Shown in pieces: positions 1 to 6,008 of a stretch of 10,097 nucleotides of DNA. The first letter of the stretch is position 1; the number at the start of each line of letters is the position of its first letter. The DNA is from Actinomycetota bacterium (GTDB taxonomy: Bacteria > Actinomycetota > Actinomycetes > Nanopelagicales > Nanopelagicaceae), in contig JAQCAO010000046.1 of the NCBI GenBank assembly GCA_027731885.1, positions 1-10,097 on the forward strand, in the 5' to 3' direction. Made by a program: the position numbers and the translations under genes. The notes beneath the pieces are model-generated. The model was not told the origin of the DNA. It worked only from the letters and a program-made list of their open reading frames with translations, and searched no databases.

Positions 1-512
1 TCTCGTGCCTTGATTGCTACCGCGGCAGCTAAATTTCCCCCAGCGCTATCTCCGCCAACACCTATCCGATTTACATCAATTCCGATTTCTTCTCCATGTG
101 CTTTGGCCCATATCAACGCTGCATAACAATCATCAAAGGGGATTGGAAATGGGTGCTCTGGAGCCTTCTGATAATTAACGCTGATAATTACCGAGCCACT
201 TTGATTTGCGAGGCGATGTAAAGCAGCATCATATAAATCTAGGAAGTTTAAAACCCACCCTCCACCGTGGAAGTAGACCAAGGCGGGGGCGTTCTGATCG
301 CTATTTGGACGGTAGATACGAATAGGAAGATCGGCAGTTGGACCAGGTATAAATCTATTGGTAACTGAATAGATCGGCTCTGGTTTACCAGCAAATGCGA
401 TCCAGCTTTGACTTAACTCTCGACTTACCGACACCGGTACTTCCCAGAATTCAGGCAGTCCCGCAGCTTTTTGATCTGCGAGTTGTTTGGCGATCTCTGG
501 GGCAAGTGACAT
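1..512 (-). CDS. alpha/beta hydrolase (HSL-family esterase/lipase), 3' part outside window
   Basis: Seen: 170 codons from the ATG at 510-512 run open to the left edge, so the C-terminal half is missing. Residues 82-85 are HGGG (oxyanion hole), residues 118-123 give APEHPF, and residues 154-159 are GDSAGG with Ser156 as the nucleophile. These are the signature blocks of the hormone-sensitive-lipase (family IV) esterases. The catalytic Asp and His would lie beyond the edge. No signal peptide is visible, so it is probably cytoplasmic. The start is supported by an AGGAAGAG ribosome site at 520-527, 7 nt upstream, which overlaps the TAG stop of the xylulokinase gene. The two genes are 13 bp apart and surely co-transcribed. 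Family knowledge: such enzymes cleave short-chain esters. Inference: next to xylulokinase it could remove acetyl or other ester groups from sugar derivatives, but the true substrate is unknown. Confidence 0.9.
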   Translation of the reverse strand, partial: MSLAPEIAKQLADQKAAGLPEFWEVPVSVSRELSQSWIAFAGKPEPIYSVTNRFIPGPTADLPIRIYRPNSDQNAPALVYFHGGGWVLNFLDLYDAALHRLANQSGSVIISVNYQKAPEHPFPIPFDDCYAALIWAKAHGEEIGIDVNRIGVGGDSAGGNLAAAVAIKAR

Positions 513-519
513 TTTTGTT

Positions 520-527
520 CTCTTCCT
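520..527 (-). promoter_or_regulatory. Shine-Dalgarno site of the hydrolase, overlapping the xylB stop
   Basis: On the minus strand the sequence reads AGGAAGAG, a strong anti-16S match, 7 nt before the hydrolase ATG. It shares bases with the TAG stop of the upstream gene, which suggests translation by reinitiation or coupling. Confidence 0.7.
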
Positions 528-1950
528 ATTTCCAGTTTTGAGTCTGATCACGCAAGGTGCGATAACGCAGTATTACATCTGGCGTTGGCGTAGCAAAGAC
601 CTTTTCAATCTTTCCTAAATCCCAAATTGGCGCGGTATCTGCGCCAAGTAAAGCCCAAGCTGCTTGGCGCGCTGCGCCATTTGCAACATATTCACCTGTG
701 GGCGGAAGAAGAACTTCGCGACCGAAGAGAGCGGCGGCAATTTGCGCAACCGCAGGGTTCTTCGCTGCACCGCCAATCAAAATGATGCGCTTAACGTTTA
801 CTCCCAATTTCTCTAAGGCATCAACAGCATCGACCAAACCACAGAGCATTCCCTCAACCATAGCTCGGGCAATATCTGCCGGGTTTGAGTTATTTAAATT
901 CATTCCAGTAAATACTCCAGTCGCGCTTGGACGATTGGGAGTACGTTCTCCTTCAAAATATGGAAGTAGCGTTAACCCATTAGCACCGGGCTTTGCTGAC
1001 AAAGCTAGCGCTCCGACTTCATCGTGGGTCTTGCCAAGTATTCGGGTAGCCGCATCTAAGATCCGCGCGGCGTTAAGAGTGCAAACCAGAGGTAAGAAGT
1101 GACCTGTTGCATCTGCAAATCCGGCGACCGCGCCCGATGAGTCATGCGTTGGCATATCCGAGACAGCAAAGGCAGTTCCGCTAGTGCCAAGTGAGACAAC
1201 GACATCACCAGATTGCGCTTGAATACCAAGGGCTGCAGCGGCGTTATCTCCTGCGCCTGCAGCGATCATCACTCCACTTGGTGTTGCGCCACCAAATTCT
1301 GCAGGGCTAATTATCTTCGGAAGGTTAATCTCACGATCAGATCTCAGCGCCAGCGCTAAAATATCGCGTCGATATGTAGACGTGGTTGGATCGAAGTAAC
1401 CAGTACCAGATGCTTCGCTACGGTCAGAAAATAACTTACTAAAATCTTTTGCTTCGCCCGCATCTTGCTGCAGCTGCCACGATAACCAGTCATGGGGCAG
1501 AGCAACTCCAGCAACTTTCGCAGCGTTCTCCTTTTCAGAATCTGCTAACCAGCGCAACTTGGTAGCGGTAAAAGATGCAACCAACACTGAGCCAACTTGT
1601 TTTGCCATCTCTGTCGGCCCACCAATTTCAGCATTTAAAGCATCTGCAGCAGCAGCTGAGCGGGTGTCATTCCAGAGAAGTGCATCACGGATCACCGCAC
1701 CCTTTTCATTTAAAGCAACCATGCCATGTTGTTGTCCACCGATTGAGATTGCTTGTACATCAGCTAATCCACCAGCGCCTTTAATCGCACTATCTAGCGC
1801 CGTTACCCAAAGGGCGGGGTTTACTTCAGTGCCATCAGGGTGGCTGGCGCGGCCTTCTCGCAACAACTCACCAGTAACGGCATCGCGAATTACCACCTTG
1901 CAAGATTGTGTTGACGAATCCACGCCCGCGATGAGTTTTCGATTAGCCAT
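526..1950 (-). CDS. xylB: xylulokinase (FGGY family carbohydrate kinase)
   Basis: Phosphorylates D-xylulose with ATP to D-xylulose 5-phosphate, the entry of xylose into the pentose phosphate pathway; cytoplasmic. Seen: 474 residues, a normal length. The N-terminal phosphate-binding block GVDSSTQS is at 9-16 (Asp11). The sugar-binding GGQQHGM is at 71-77, typical of xylulokinases rather than glycerol kinases. WNDTR is at 93-97, catalytic-base block GAGDN at 232-236 (Asp235), SLGTSG at 253-258, GERTP at 334-338, and the C-terminal ATP-binding GGAAKNPA at 393-400. All expected blocks are present. It starts with the ATG at 1948-1950; there is no Shine-Dalgarno site but a TAGCCT box lies 6 nt upstream, which suggests a leaderless mRNA. 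A perfect palindrome (1972-1985) overlaps the promoter. It is the first gene of a minus-strand unit with the hydrolase and is divergent from pfk. Another FGGY substrate, such as ribulose, is less likely given the QQHG block. Confidence 0.93.
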   Translation of the reverse strand: MANRKLIAGVDSSTQSCKVVIRDAVTGELLREGRASHPDGTEVNPALWVTALDSAIKGAGGLADVQAISIGGQQHGMVALNEKGAVIRDALLWNDTRSAAAADALNAEIGGPTEMAKQVGSVLVASFTATKLRWLADSEKENAAKVAGVALPHDWLSWQLQQDAGEAKDFSKLFSDRSEASGTGYFDPTTSTYRRDILALALRSDREINLPKIISPAEFGGATPSGVMIAAGAGDNAAAALGIQAQSGDVVVSLGTSGTAFAVSDMPTHDSSGAVAGFADATGHFLPLVCTLNAARILDAATRILGKTHDEVGALALSAKPGANGLTLLPYFEGERTPNRPSATGVFTGMNLNNSNPADIARAMVEGMLCGLVDAVDALEKLGVNVKRIILIGGAAKNPAVAQIAAALFGREVLLPPTGEYVANGAARQAAWALLGADTAPIWDLGKIEKVFATPTPDVILRYRTLRDQTQNWK

Positions 1951-1956
1951 GGGGCA

Positions 1957-1962
1957 AGGCTA
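1957..1962 (-). promoter_or_regulatory. candidate leaderless -10 box of xylB
   Basis: The minus strand reads TAGCCT, matching TANNNT, exactly 6 nt before the ATG, so transcription could begin at the A of the start codon. No Shine-Dalgarno site is present. With a 17-nt spacer the -35 region falls on 1980-1985, inside the palindrome, and is not a good TTGACA match. Confidence 0.5.
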
Positions 1963-1971
1963 GACTGTGCC

Positions 1972-1985
1972 AGTCAACGTTGACT
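1972..1985. promoter_or_regulatory. perfect 14-bp palindrome, probable operator
   Basis: AGTCAACGTTGACT is identical to its own reverse complement. It lies in the 96-bp gap between divergent xylB and pfk. It covers the presumed -35 and spacer region of the xylB promoter and sits upstream of the pfk promoter. Even palindromes centred on CG (AACGTT core) are typical of LacI/GalR-family sugar repressors. That class is an inference; no regulator gene is in the window. Confidence 0.55.
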
Positions 1986-2014
1986 ACTTTTCGATCCTTA
2001 TCTCTTTAAGGTCC

Positions 2015-2020
2015 TAGATT
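2015..2020 (+). promoter_or_regulatory. weak candidate -10 box of pfk
   Basis: TAGATT matches TANNNT and would place the transcript start near 2027, giving a leader of about 20 nt that contains the ribosome site. No convincing -35 lies 16-18 nt upstream. The alternative pairing, TTGACT at 1980-1985 with TCTTTA at 2003-2008 (17-nt spacer), has a good -35 but a poor -10. Confidence 0.3.
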
Positions 2021-2036
2021 TAACAACTTTTGAACT

Positions 2037-2040
2037 GGAG
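2037..2040 (+). promoter_or_regulatory. Shine-Dalgarno site of pfk
   Basis: GGAG lies 6 nt before the ATG at 2047, so pfk is probably translated from a leadered mRNA, unlike xylB on the other side of the same gap. Confidence 0.6.
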
Positions 2041-2046
2041 TTTTTC

Positions 2047-3072
2047 ATGCGTATTGGCGTCCTTACAGGTGGCGGAGATTGCCCTGGTCTAAATGCAGTT
2101 ATCCGTGCAGTAGTCCGTAAAGGTGTAAAGGAATATGGCCACGAGTTCGTTGGCTTCCGTGATGGCTGGAAAGGCCCGCTTGAGAATTACACAATGGAAC
2201 TTACGCTCGAGACTACCCGCGGCATCCTGCCTCGTGGCGGAACCATTTTGGGTTCATCGCGCACCAACCCATTTAAAATTGAAAATGGAGTAGAACTCAT
2301 AAAGCAGAACCTTGCCGATCAGGGCGTGGATGCACTTATCGCAATTGGTGGCGAAGATACTCTCGGCGTTGCCACAAAGTTGGATTCTCTCGGTGTAAAA
2401 GTTATCGGCGTCCCAAAGACAATCGATAACGACCTCAATAATACGGATTACACATTTGGTTTTGATACATCTGTAAATATTGCAATGGAAGCAATTGACC
2501 GGTTACATACAACTGCAGAATCACATCATCGGGCCCTTATTGTTGAAGTTATGGGCCGTCACGCGGGCTGGATTGCACTTCACTCTGGTCTCGCAGGTGG
2601 CGCAACTTGTATCTTGATTCCAGAAGTTAAATTCTCAGTTGATAAAGTCTGCGAATGGGTTGAGTCGCGCTTCAAGAGCAGCTATGCACCGATCATCGTT
2701 ATTGCAGAAGGTGCGATCCCACAAGATGGCGACATGATTACCAAGGATTCAGAGTTAGATGCCTTCGGCCACGTAAAGCTCTCGGGCATCGGAGAATGGC
2801 TAGCCAAACAAATCGAAGCTAAGACTGGAAAAGAAGCGCGCACATCTGTGCTTGGCCATATCCAACGTGGAGGCACACCAACTGCATTTGACCGCGTTCT
2901 GGCTACCCGCTTTGGATTGCACGCGATTACTGCAGCATCTGAGGGCGACTGGGGAAAGATGGTTGCCCTTCACGGCACCGATATCGTTCGCGTTCCGCTC
3001 GCTAGCGCCACAGAGAAGTTAAAGACTGTTCCTTTAGAGCGCTACAAGGAGTCGGAGATCTTCTTCGGATAA
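2047..3072 (+). CDS. pfkA: 6-phosphofructokinase, PPi-dependent type by active-site residues
   Basis: Phosphorylates fructose 6-phosphate to fructose 1,6-bisphosphate in glycolysis; cytoplasmic. Seen: 341 residues; GGGDCPGLN at 8-16, GGEDT at 101-105, PKTIDND at 123-129 with the catalytic base Asp127, MGRHAGW at 169-175, and GHIQRGG at 270-276. Numbering coincides with E. coli PfkA in the active site. Family knowledge: ATP enzymes have Gly at positions 104 and 124, whereas pyrophosphate enzymes have Asp104 and Lys124. This protein has both Asp104 and Lys124, so PPi is the expected phosphoryl donor and the reaction would be reversible. That resembles actinomycete PPi-PFKs such as the one from Amycolatopsis methanolica. 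It starts at the ATG with GGAG 6 nt upstream. It is followed after 41 bp by DAHP synthase on the same strand, with a long hairpin across its stop codon. ATP use cannot be fully excluded from sequence. Confidence 0.93.
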   Translation: MRIGVLTGGGDCPGLNAVIRAVVRKGVKEYGHEFVGFRDGWKGPLENYTMELTLETTRGILPRGGTILGSSRTNPFKIENGVELIKQNLADQGVDALIAIGGEDTLGVATKLDSLGVKVIGVPKTIDNDLNNTDYTFGFDTSVNIAMEAIDRLHTTAESHHRALIVEVMGRHAGWIALHSGLAGGATCILIPEVKFSVDKVCEWVESRFKSSYAPIIVIAEGAIPQDGDMITKDSELDAFGHVKLSGIGEWLAKQIEAKTGKEARTSVLGHIQRGGTPTAFDRVLATRFGLHAITAASEGDWGKMVALHGTDIVRVPLASATEKLKTVPLERYKESEIFFG

Positions 3073-3095
3073 TTCTCGTCCGAGAAGGTCTCTGA
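3052..3095 (+). terminator. 17-bp stem-loop across the pfk stop; terminator or processing hairpin
   Basis: Bases 3052-3064 pair with 3083-3095 over 13 consecutive positions (two G-U wobbles). After one bulged T, 3066-3069 pair with 3079-3082, leaving a 9-nt loop. The TAA stop of pfk (3070-3072) lies in the loop. No U-tract follows, so it is not a classical Rho-independent terminator, though U-less hairpins are often called as terminators in Actinobacteria. The next gene's presumed -10 box begins 7 nt after the stem. Confidence 0.5.
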
Positions 3096-3101
3096 ACAAA
3101 C

Positions 3102-3107
3102 TACTCT
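3102..3107 (+). promoter_or_regulatory. candidate leaderless -10 box of the DAHP synthase gene
   Basis: TACTCT matches TANNNT and stands exactly 6 nt before the ATG at 3114. No Shine-Dalgarno sequence precedes that ATG. The -35 region would fall inside the pfk-end hairpin and does not match TTGACA. Confidence 0.5.
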
Positions 3108-3113
3108 TATCCT

Positions 3114-4472
3114 ATGAATACTTCATCCCCGAGTTCATTGGAGAACCTCTTCACCCCTGGTCTCGTTGCGGCGCAACAACCGCAATGGCCAGGTGGCGCC
3201 GCTGGTGAACCTGTAGCGAAGGCGGTCGCTGAGTTAAAGTCATTTCCACCGCTAGTTTTTGCCGGTGAATGCGATGACCTAAAAGCAAAAATCGCAGAAG
3301 CGGCAGCAGGTCGCGCCTTCTGGCTGCAAGGTGGAGATTGTGCAGAAACATTTGCTGCTGCTACTGCAGATTCAATTCGTAATCGCATCAAGACAATCTT
3401 GCAAATGGCTGCGGTACTGCAGTATTACTCCAGTCTGCCGGTAGTCAAAGTTGGAAGAATGGCCGGGCAATTTGCTAAGCCACGCTCTAACGACTTTGAG
3501 ACGCGCGGAGATGTGACGCTACCCGCCTACCGTGGCGATGCGGTCAATGATCTTGAATTTACTGAAGCATCTCGTTCCCCAGATCCACAACGAATGGTCC
3601 GCGTATACAACACATCAGCGGCGACCCTTAACTTGGTCCGCGCATTCACACAAGGTGGATTCGCCGATCTTCGCCAGGTGCACGAGTGGAATAAAGGATT
3701 TATCCGTGACTCATCCGTGGGCGATCGTTACGAGCAGATGGCTCGTGAAATTGGGCGCGCCTTAGACTTTATGAAATCTGCAGGAGTCGATCCTGATTCA
3801 TTTAAATCTGTTGATTTCTACTCCAGCCACGAAGCCTTGATTATGGAATATGAGAAAGCGTTGACTCGTATCGATTCACGCACCCAACTTCCATACGATG
3901 TTTCTGCACATTTCTTATGGATAGGCGAGAGAACTCGCCAACTAGATGGCGCACACATTGACTTCGCTGCCAAGGTCCGTAATCCAATTGGCGTAAAGCT
4001 TGGACCTAAATCAACTGTTGATGATGCTCTTGCGCTAATTGATCGCTTAGATCCAAATCGCGAGCCAGGTCGCCTAACCTTTATTACGCGAATGGGTGCA
4101 GGAAAGATTCGCGAAGCGCTGCCAGCTTTGGTGGATGGCGTTACAAAATCAGGTGCACAAGTTCTATGGGTCTGCGATCCAATGCACGGCAATACCTTTG
4201 AGGCGGCCACTGGTTATAAGACGCGACGTTTTGACGATGTAATGGATGAAGTCAAGGGATTCTTCGAAGTCCATAAGAGCCTAGGCACACATCCAGGGGG
4301 AATCCATATCGAGTTAACTGGCGATGATGTCACTGAATGCCTGGGTGGGGGAGAACAGATCTCTGAAACTGATCTGGCAAGTCGCTACGAAAGCGCCTGT
4401 GACCCACGCCTAAATCACTCGCAATCCCTTGAACTCGCATTTTTAGTTGCTGAAATGTTGCGCGATCGCTAA
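3114..4472 (+). CDS. aroG: 3-deoxy-7-phosphoheptulonate synthase, class II
   Basis: Condenses phosphoenolpyruvate with erythrose 4-phosphate to DAHP, the first step of the shikimate pathway; cytoplasmic. Seen: 452 residues, close to the mycobacterial enzyme (about 460). The metal-binding set is complete: Cys76 in GGDCAE (74-79), His358 in DPMHGN (355-360), Glu400 in IHIE (397-400) and Asp430 in CDPRLN (429-434). PEP-binding elements GRMAGQFAKPRS (114-125), WIGERTRQLDGAH (269-281) and FITRMGAGK (323-331) are also present. This is the class II family of plants, mycobacteria and streptomycetes, unrelated in sequence to E. coli AroF/G/H. The start at 3114 is favoured by a TANNNT box 6 nt upstream. 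It lies 41 bp after pfk and is followed by ogt, whose start sits 10 nt past its stop or within its 3' end. Whether it binds aromatic feedback inhibitors cannot be read from sequence alone. Confidence 0.96.
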   Translation: MNTSSPSSLENLFTPGLVAAQQPQWPGGAAGEPVAKAVAELKSFPPLVFAGECDDLKAKIAEAAAGRAFWLQGGDCAETFAAATADSIRNRIKTILQMAAVLQYYSSLPVVKVGRMAGQFAKPRSNDFETRGDVTLPAYRGDAVNDLEFTEASRSPDPQRMVRVYNTSAATLNLVRAFTQGGFADLRQVHEWNKGFIRDSSVGDRYEQMAREIGRALDFMKSAGVDPDSFKSVDFYSSHEALIMEYEKALTRIDSRTQLPYDVSAHFLWIGERTRQLDGAHIDFAAKVRNPIGVKLGPKSTVDDALALIDRLDPNREPGRLTFITRMGAGKIREALPALVDGVTKSGAQVLWVCDPMHGNTFEAATGYKTRRFDDVMDEVKGFFEVHKSLGTHPGGIHIELTGDDVTECLGGGEQISETDLASRYESACDPRLNHSQSLELAFLVAEMLRDR

Positions 4473-4475
4473 TTT
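4470..4475 (+). promoter_or_regulatory. candidate leaderless -10 box of ogt, overlapping the aroG stop
   Basis: TAATTT begins with the TAA stop codon of the DAHP synthase gene and ends 7 nt before the GTG at 4483. It matches TANNNT and supports that GTG as the true start of the alkyltransferase. Confidence 0.4.
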
Positions 4476-4482
4476 AGCGTTT

Positions 4483-4977
4483 GTGCCACTTCAGATCTCG
4501 CAGTTTAAATCTCCCATAGGGGTTATAAATCTAATTGCTGATGAACAAGTCCTGCTTGGCTTAAATTTCTCCACTGTAAAAGCGCTGAAAAGTAGCGTTG
4601 ATGAAGTTGATTACGCCAAAGGCTTTAAAGAAGTTTCCAAGATCGTCGTGATTTCAGATCTATTGAGCGATTACTTTTCTGGGGATATCGATGCCATAAA
4701 TGGAATTTCTGTTCGCCAACCTGGTGCGAAATTTTCCCAAGCTGCTTGGAAGGCGATGCGCAAAGTAAGAGCGGGAAAGGTTCTCTCTTATGCCGATTTG
4801 GCAGATCGCGCTGGGTCAATTGCTGCAGTTCGTGCTGCTGGTTCTGCGTGTGCTAAAAACGCGATCGCACTCGTTGTTCCGTGTCACCGCATAGTAAAAA
4901 CCGGTGGCGCACTCGGTAATTATGCTTATGGTTTAAGTAAGAAAGAGTGGTTATTACGCCACGAGGGCGCGCTTTAA
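4483..4977 (+). CDS. ogt: methylated-DNA--[protein]-cysteine S-methyltransferase (Ogt type)
   Basis: Repairs O6-alkylguanine by transferring the alkyl group to its own cysteine; a single-use protein acting on DNA. Seen from the GTG: 164 residues. The C-terminal domain has SYADLADRAG (103-112, recognition region), AVRAAG with the helix-flipping Arg117, Asn126, and the active-site VPCHR with Cys134, followed by GALGNYAYG (142-150). The short N-terminal domain (FKSPIG onward) is divergent, as usual in this family. No AraC-type Ada domain is present. Start: the first in-frame ATG, at 4447, would overlap aroG by 26 bp and add 12 residues with no family match. GTG 4483 gives the usual N-terminus just before the FKSPIG block and has a TAATTT box 7 nt upstream, so I prefer it. 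The 3' end overlaps the convergent threonine aldolase gene by 24 bp. Function is sure; the start is moderately sure. Confidence 0.9.
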   Translation: MPLQISQFKSPIGVINLIADEQVLLGLNFSTVKALKSSVDEVDYAKGFKEVSKIVVISDLLSDYFSGDIDAINGISVRQPGAKFSQAAWKAMRKVRAGKVLSYADLADRAGSIAAVRAAGSACAKNAIALVVPCHRIVKTGGALGNYAYGLSKKEWLLRHEGAL

Positions 4978-5994
4978 AATTTCTATCGCTGCCTGGCATT
5001 GTTGATCATCAAAATCTAAATGTGTTACCAATCGCGCATATTTTGGACCAAGTGCGCTGATCCAAAGTCCAGCCTCTCGAGTACGAGAGGCTAATTCAGC
5101 GGCAGAAATTGGCAGCTCAGTTAAATCGAGCCCAACGATATTTGTTTCAACGGTATTTGGATCGATCAGAGATGGATTAACTGCGGCAATTGCAGTTGCC
5201 AGCTCTTTTGCACGACGGTGGTCCTCAGATAGACGAGCGATATTGTGATCTAGCGCGTAATGCGCAGCTCCGGCGAGTAAACCAACTTGGCGCATACCTG
5301 CGCCGTAACGTTTGCGCCAAATACGCGCCTTGGCTGCACTTTCTTTACTGGCGAGCATGACTGAACCGATTGGAGCGCCTAAGCCCTTAGATAGACAGAC
5401 GCTAATTGTGTCGAAGTATTTTCCGTATTCATCCAAGGCGATTCCACTTGCAACATGTGCATTCCAAATTCGAGCACCATCTAAATGCAGCGCCATACCT
5501 AAATCGTTAGCGCCTTCGCGAAGCGCCTTTATCTCAGCAAGAGGTTGGATAGTTCCGCCACCAAAGTTATGGGTATTTTCAACAGCGATCCCAGTAGTAG
5601 AAACTAGATACGGCCCCGAATTCGGGCGCGCTAAATCAAGGGCATCTTTAGCGATCAACAAGCCATTCTTGGCGGGCCAAGTTCTAGTAGTGATTCCGCT
5701 AAAGACAGCAGCAGCGCCTAATTCAGCGCGAACGATATGTGAATTAGATTCGGCGAGGAGTTCTTCACCAGGTGCGACCAAGATACGAATCGCCAATTGG
5801 TTGGCTAGTGAGCCGGTTGGGGTAAATACACCAGCCTCTTTACCAAAGAGCGCTGCAACTCGTTCTTCGAGCGAGTTAACGGTTGGATCATCACCATAGA
5901 CATCATCTCCGACGGGGGCTTGCGCCATCGCTTCGCGCATCGCCTGCGATGGGCGCGTGACCGTATCGGATCGTAAATCAATTGGCTGCTGCAT
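4954..5994 (-). CDS. ltaE: low-specificity L-threonine aldolase (PLP-dependent)
   Basis: Cleaves L-threonine or L-allo-threonine to glycine and acetaldehyde; cytoplasmic, fold type I PLP enzyme. Seen: 346 residues. DLRSDTVTRP (6-15) is the family hallmark, followed by GDDVYGDDPT (29-38). His86 in SNSHIVRAE would stack on the cofactor. HLDGAR (170-175) holds the Asp172 that pairs with the PLP ring nitrogen. LSKGLGAP (201-208) contains the PLP-binding Lys203. RKRYGAGMRQVG (227-238) is also conserved. Starts at the ATG at 5992-5994 with GAGAGG 8 nt upstream. It is the last gene of the minus-strand block, 12 bp after the DMT transporter, and converges on ogt with a 24-bp overlap. Its role is likely glycine supply or threonine breakdown. 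A 3-hydroxy-amino acid aldolase with somewhat different preference is possible. Confidence 0.94.
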   Translation of the reverse strand: MQQPIDLRSDTVTRPSQAMREAMAQAPVGDDVYGDDPTVNSLEERVAALFGKEAGVFTPTGSLANQLAIRILVAPGEELLAESNSHIVRAELGAAAVFSGITTRTWPAKNGLLIAKDALDLARPNSGPYLVSTTGIAVENTHNFGGGTIQPLAEIKALREGANDLGMALHLDGARIWNAHVASGIALDEYGKYFDTISVCLSKGLGAPIGSVMLASKESAAKARIWRKRYGAGMRQVGLLAGAAHYALDHNIARLSEDHRRAKELATAIAAVNPSLIDPNTVETNIVGLDLTELPISAAELASRTREAGLWISALGPKYARLVTHLDFDDQQCQAAIEILKRALVA

Positions 5995-6002
5995 TGGGTT
6001 AG

Positions 6003-6008
6003 CCTCTC
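6003..6008 (-). promoter_or_regulatory. Shine-Dalgarno site of ltaE, overlapping the transporter stop
   Basis: The minus strand reads GAGAGG 8 nt before the ltaE ATG. Its first bases are shared with the TGA stop of the upstream transporter gene, which fits one transcript with coupled translation. Confidence 0.6.

Noticed and set aside
698..1963. Open frames on the plus strand across xylB (698-1102, 1559-1963)
   Set aside because: Antisense to an intact xylulokinase; no ribosome site or recognisable motif.
1980..2008. TTGACT with TCTTTA as a classical pfk promoter
   Set aside because: The -35 is good and the spacer is 17 nt, but the -10 matches the consensus at only two positions, so it is kept only as an alternative.
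3107..4210. Minus-strand open frames within the DAHP synthase gene
   Set aside because: The aroG frame is complete with all metal ligands; these are shadows without motifs.
5312..5899. 195-codon open frame on the plus strand
   Set aside because: Lies wholly antisense to the threonine aldolase gene, whose motifs are complete; the translation shows no domain and looks like a shadow frame.
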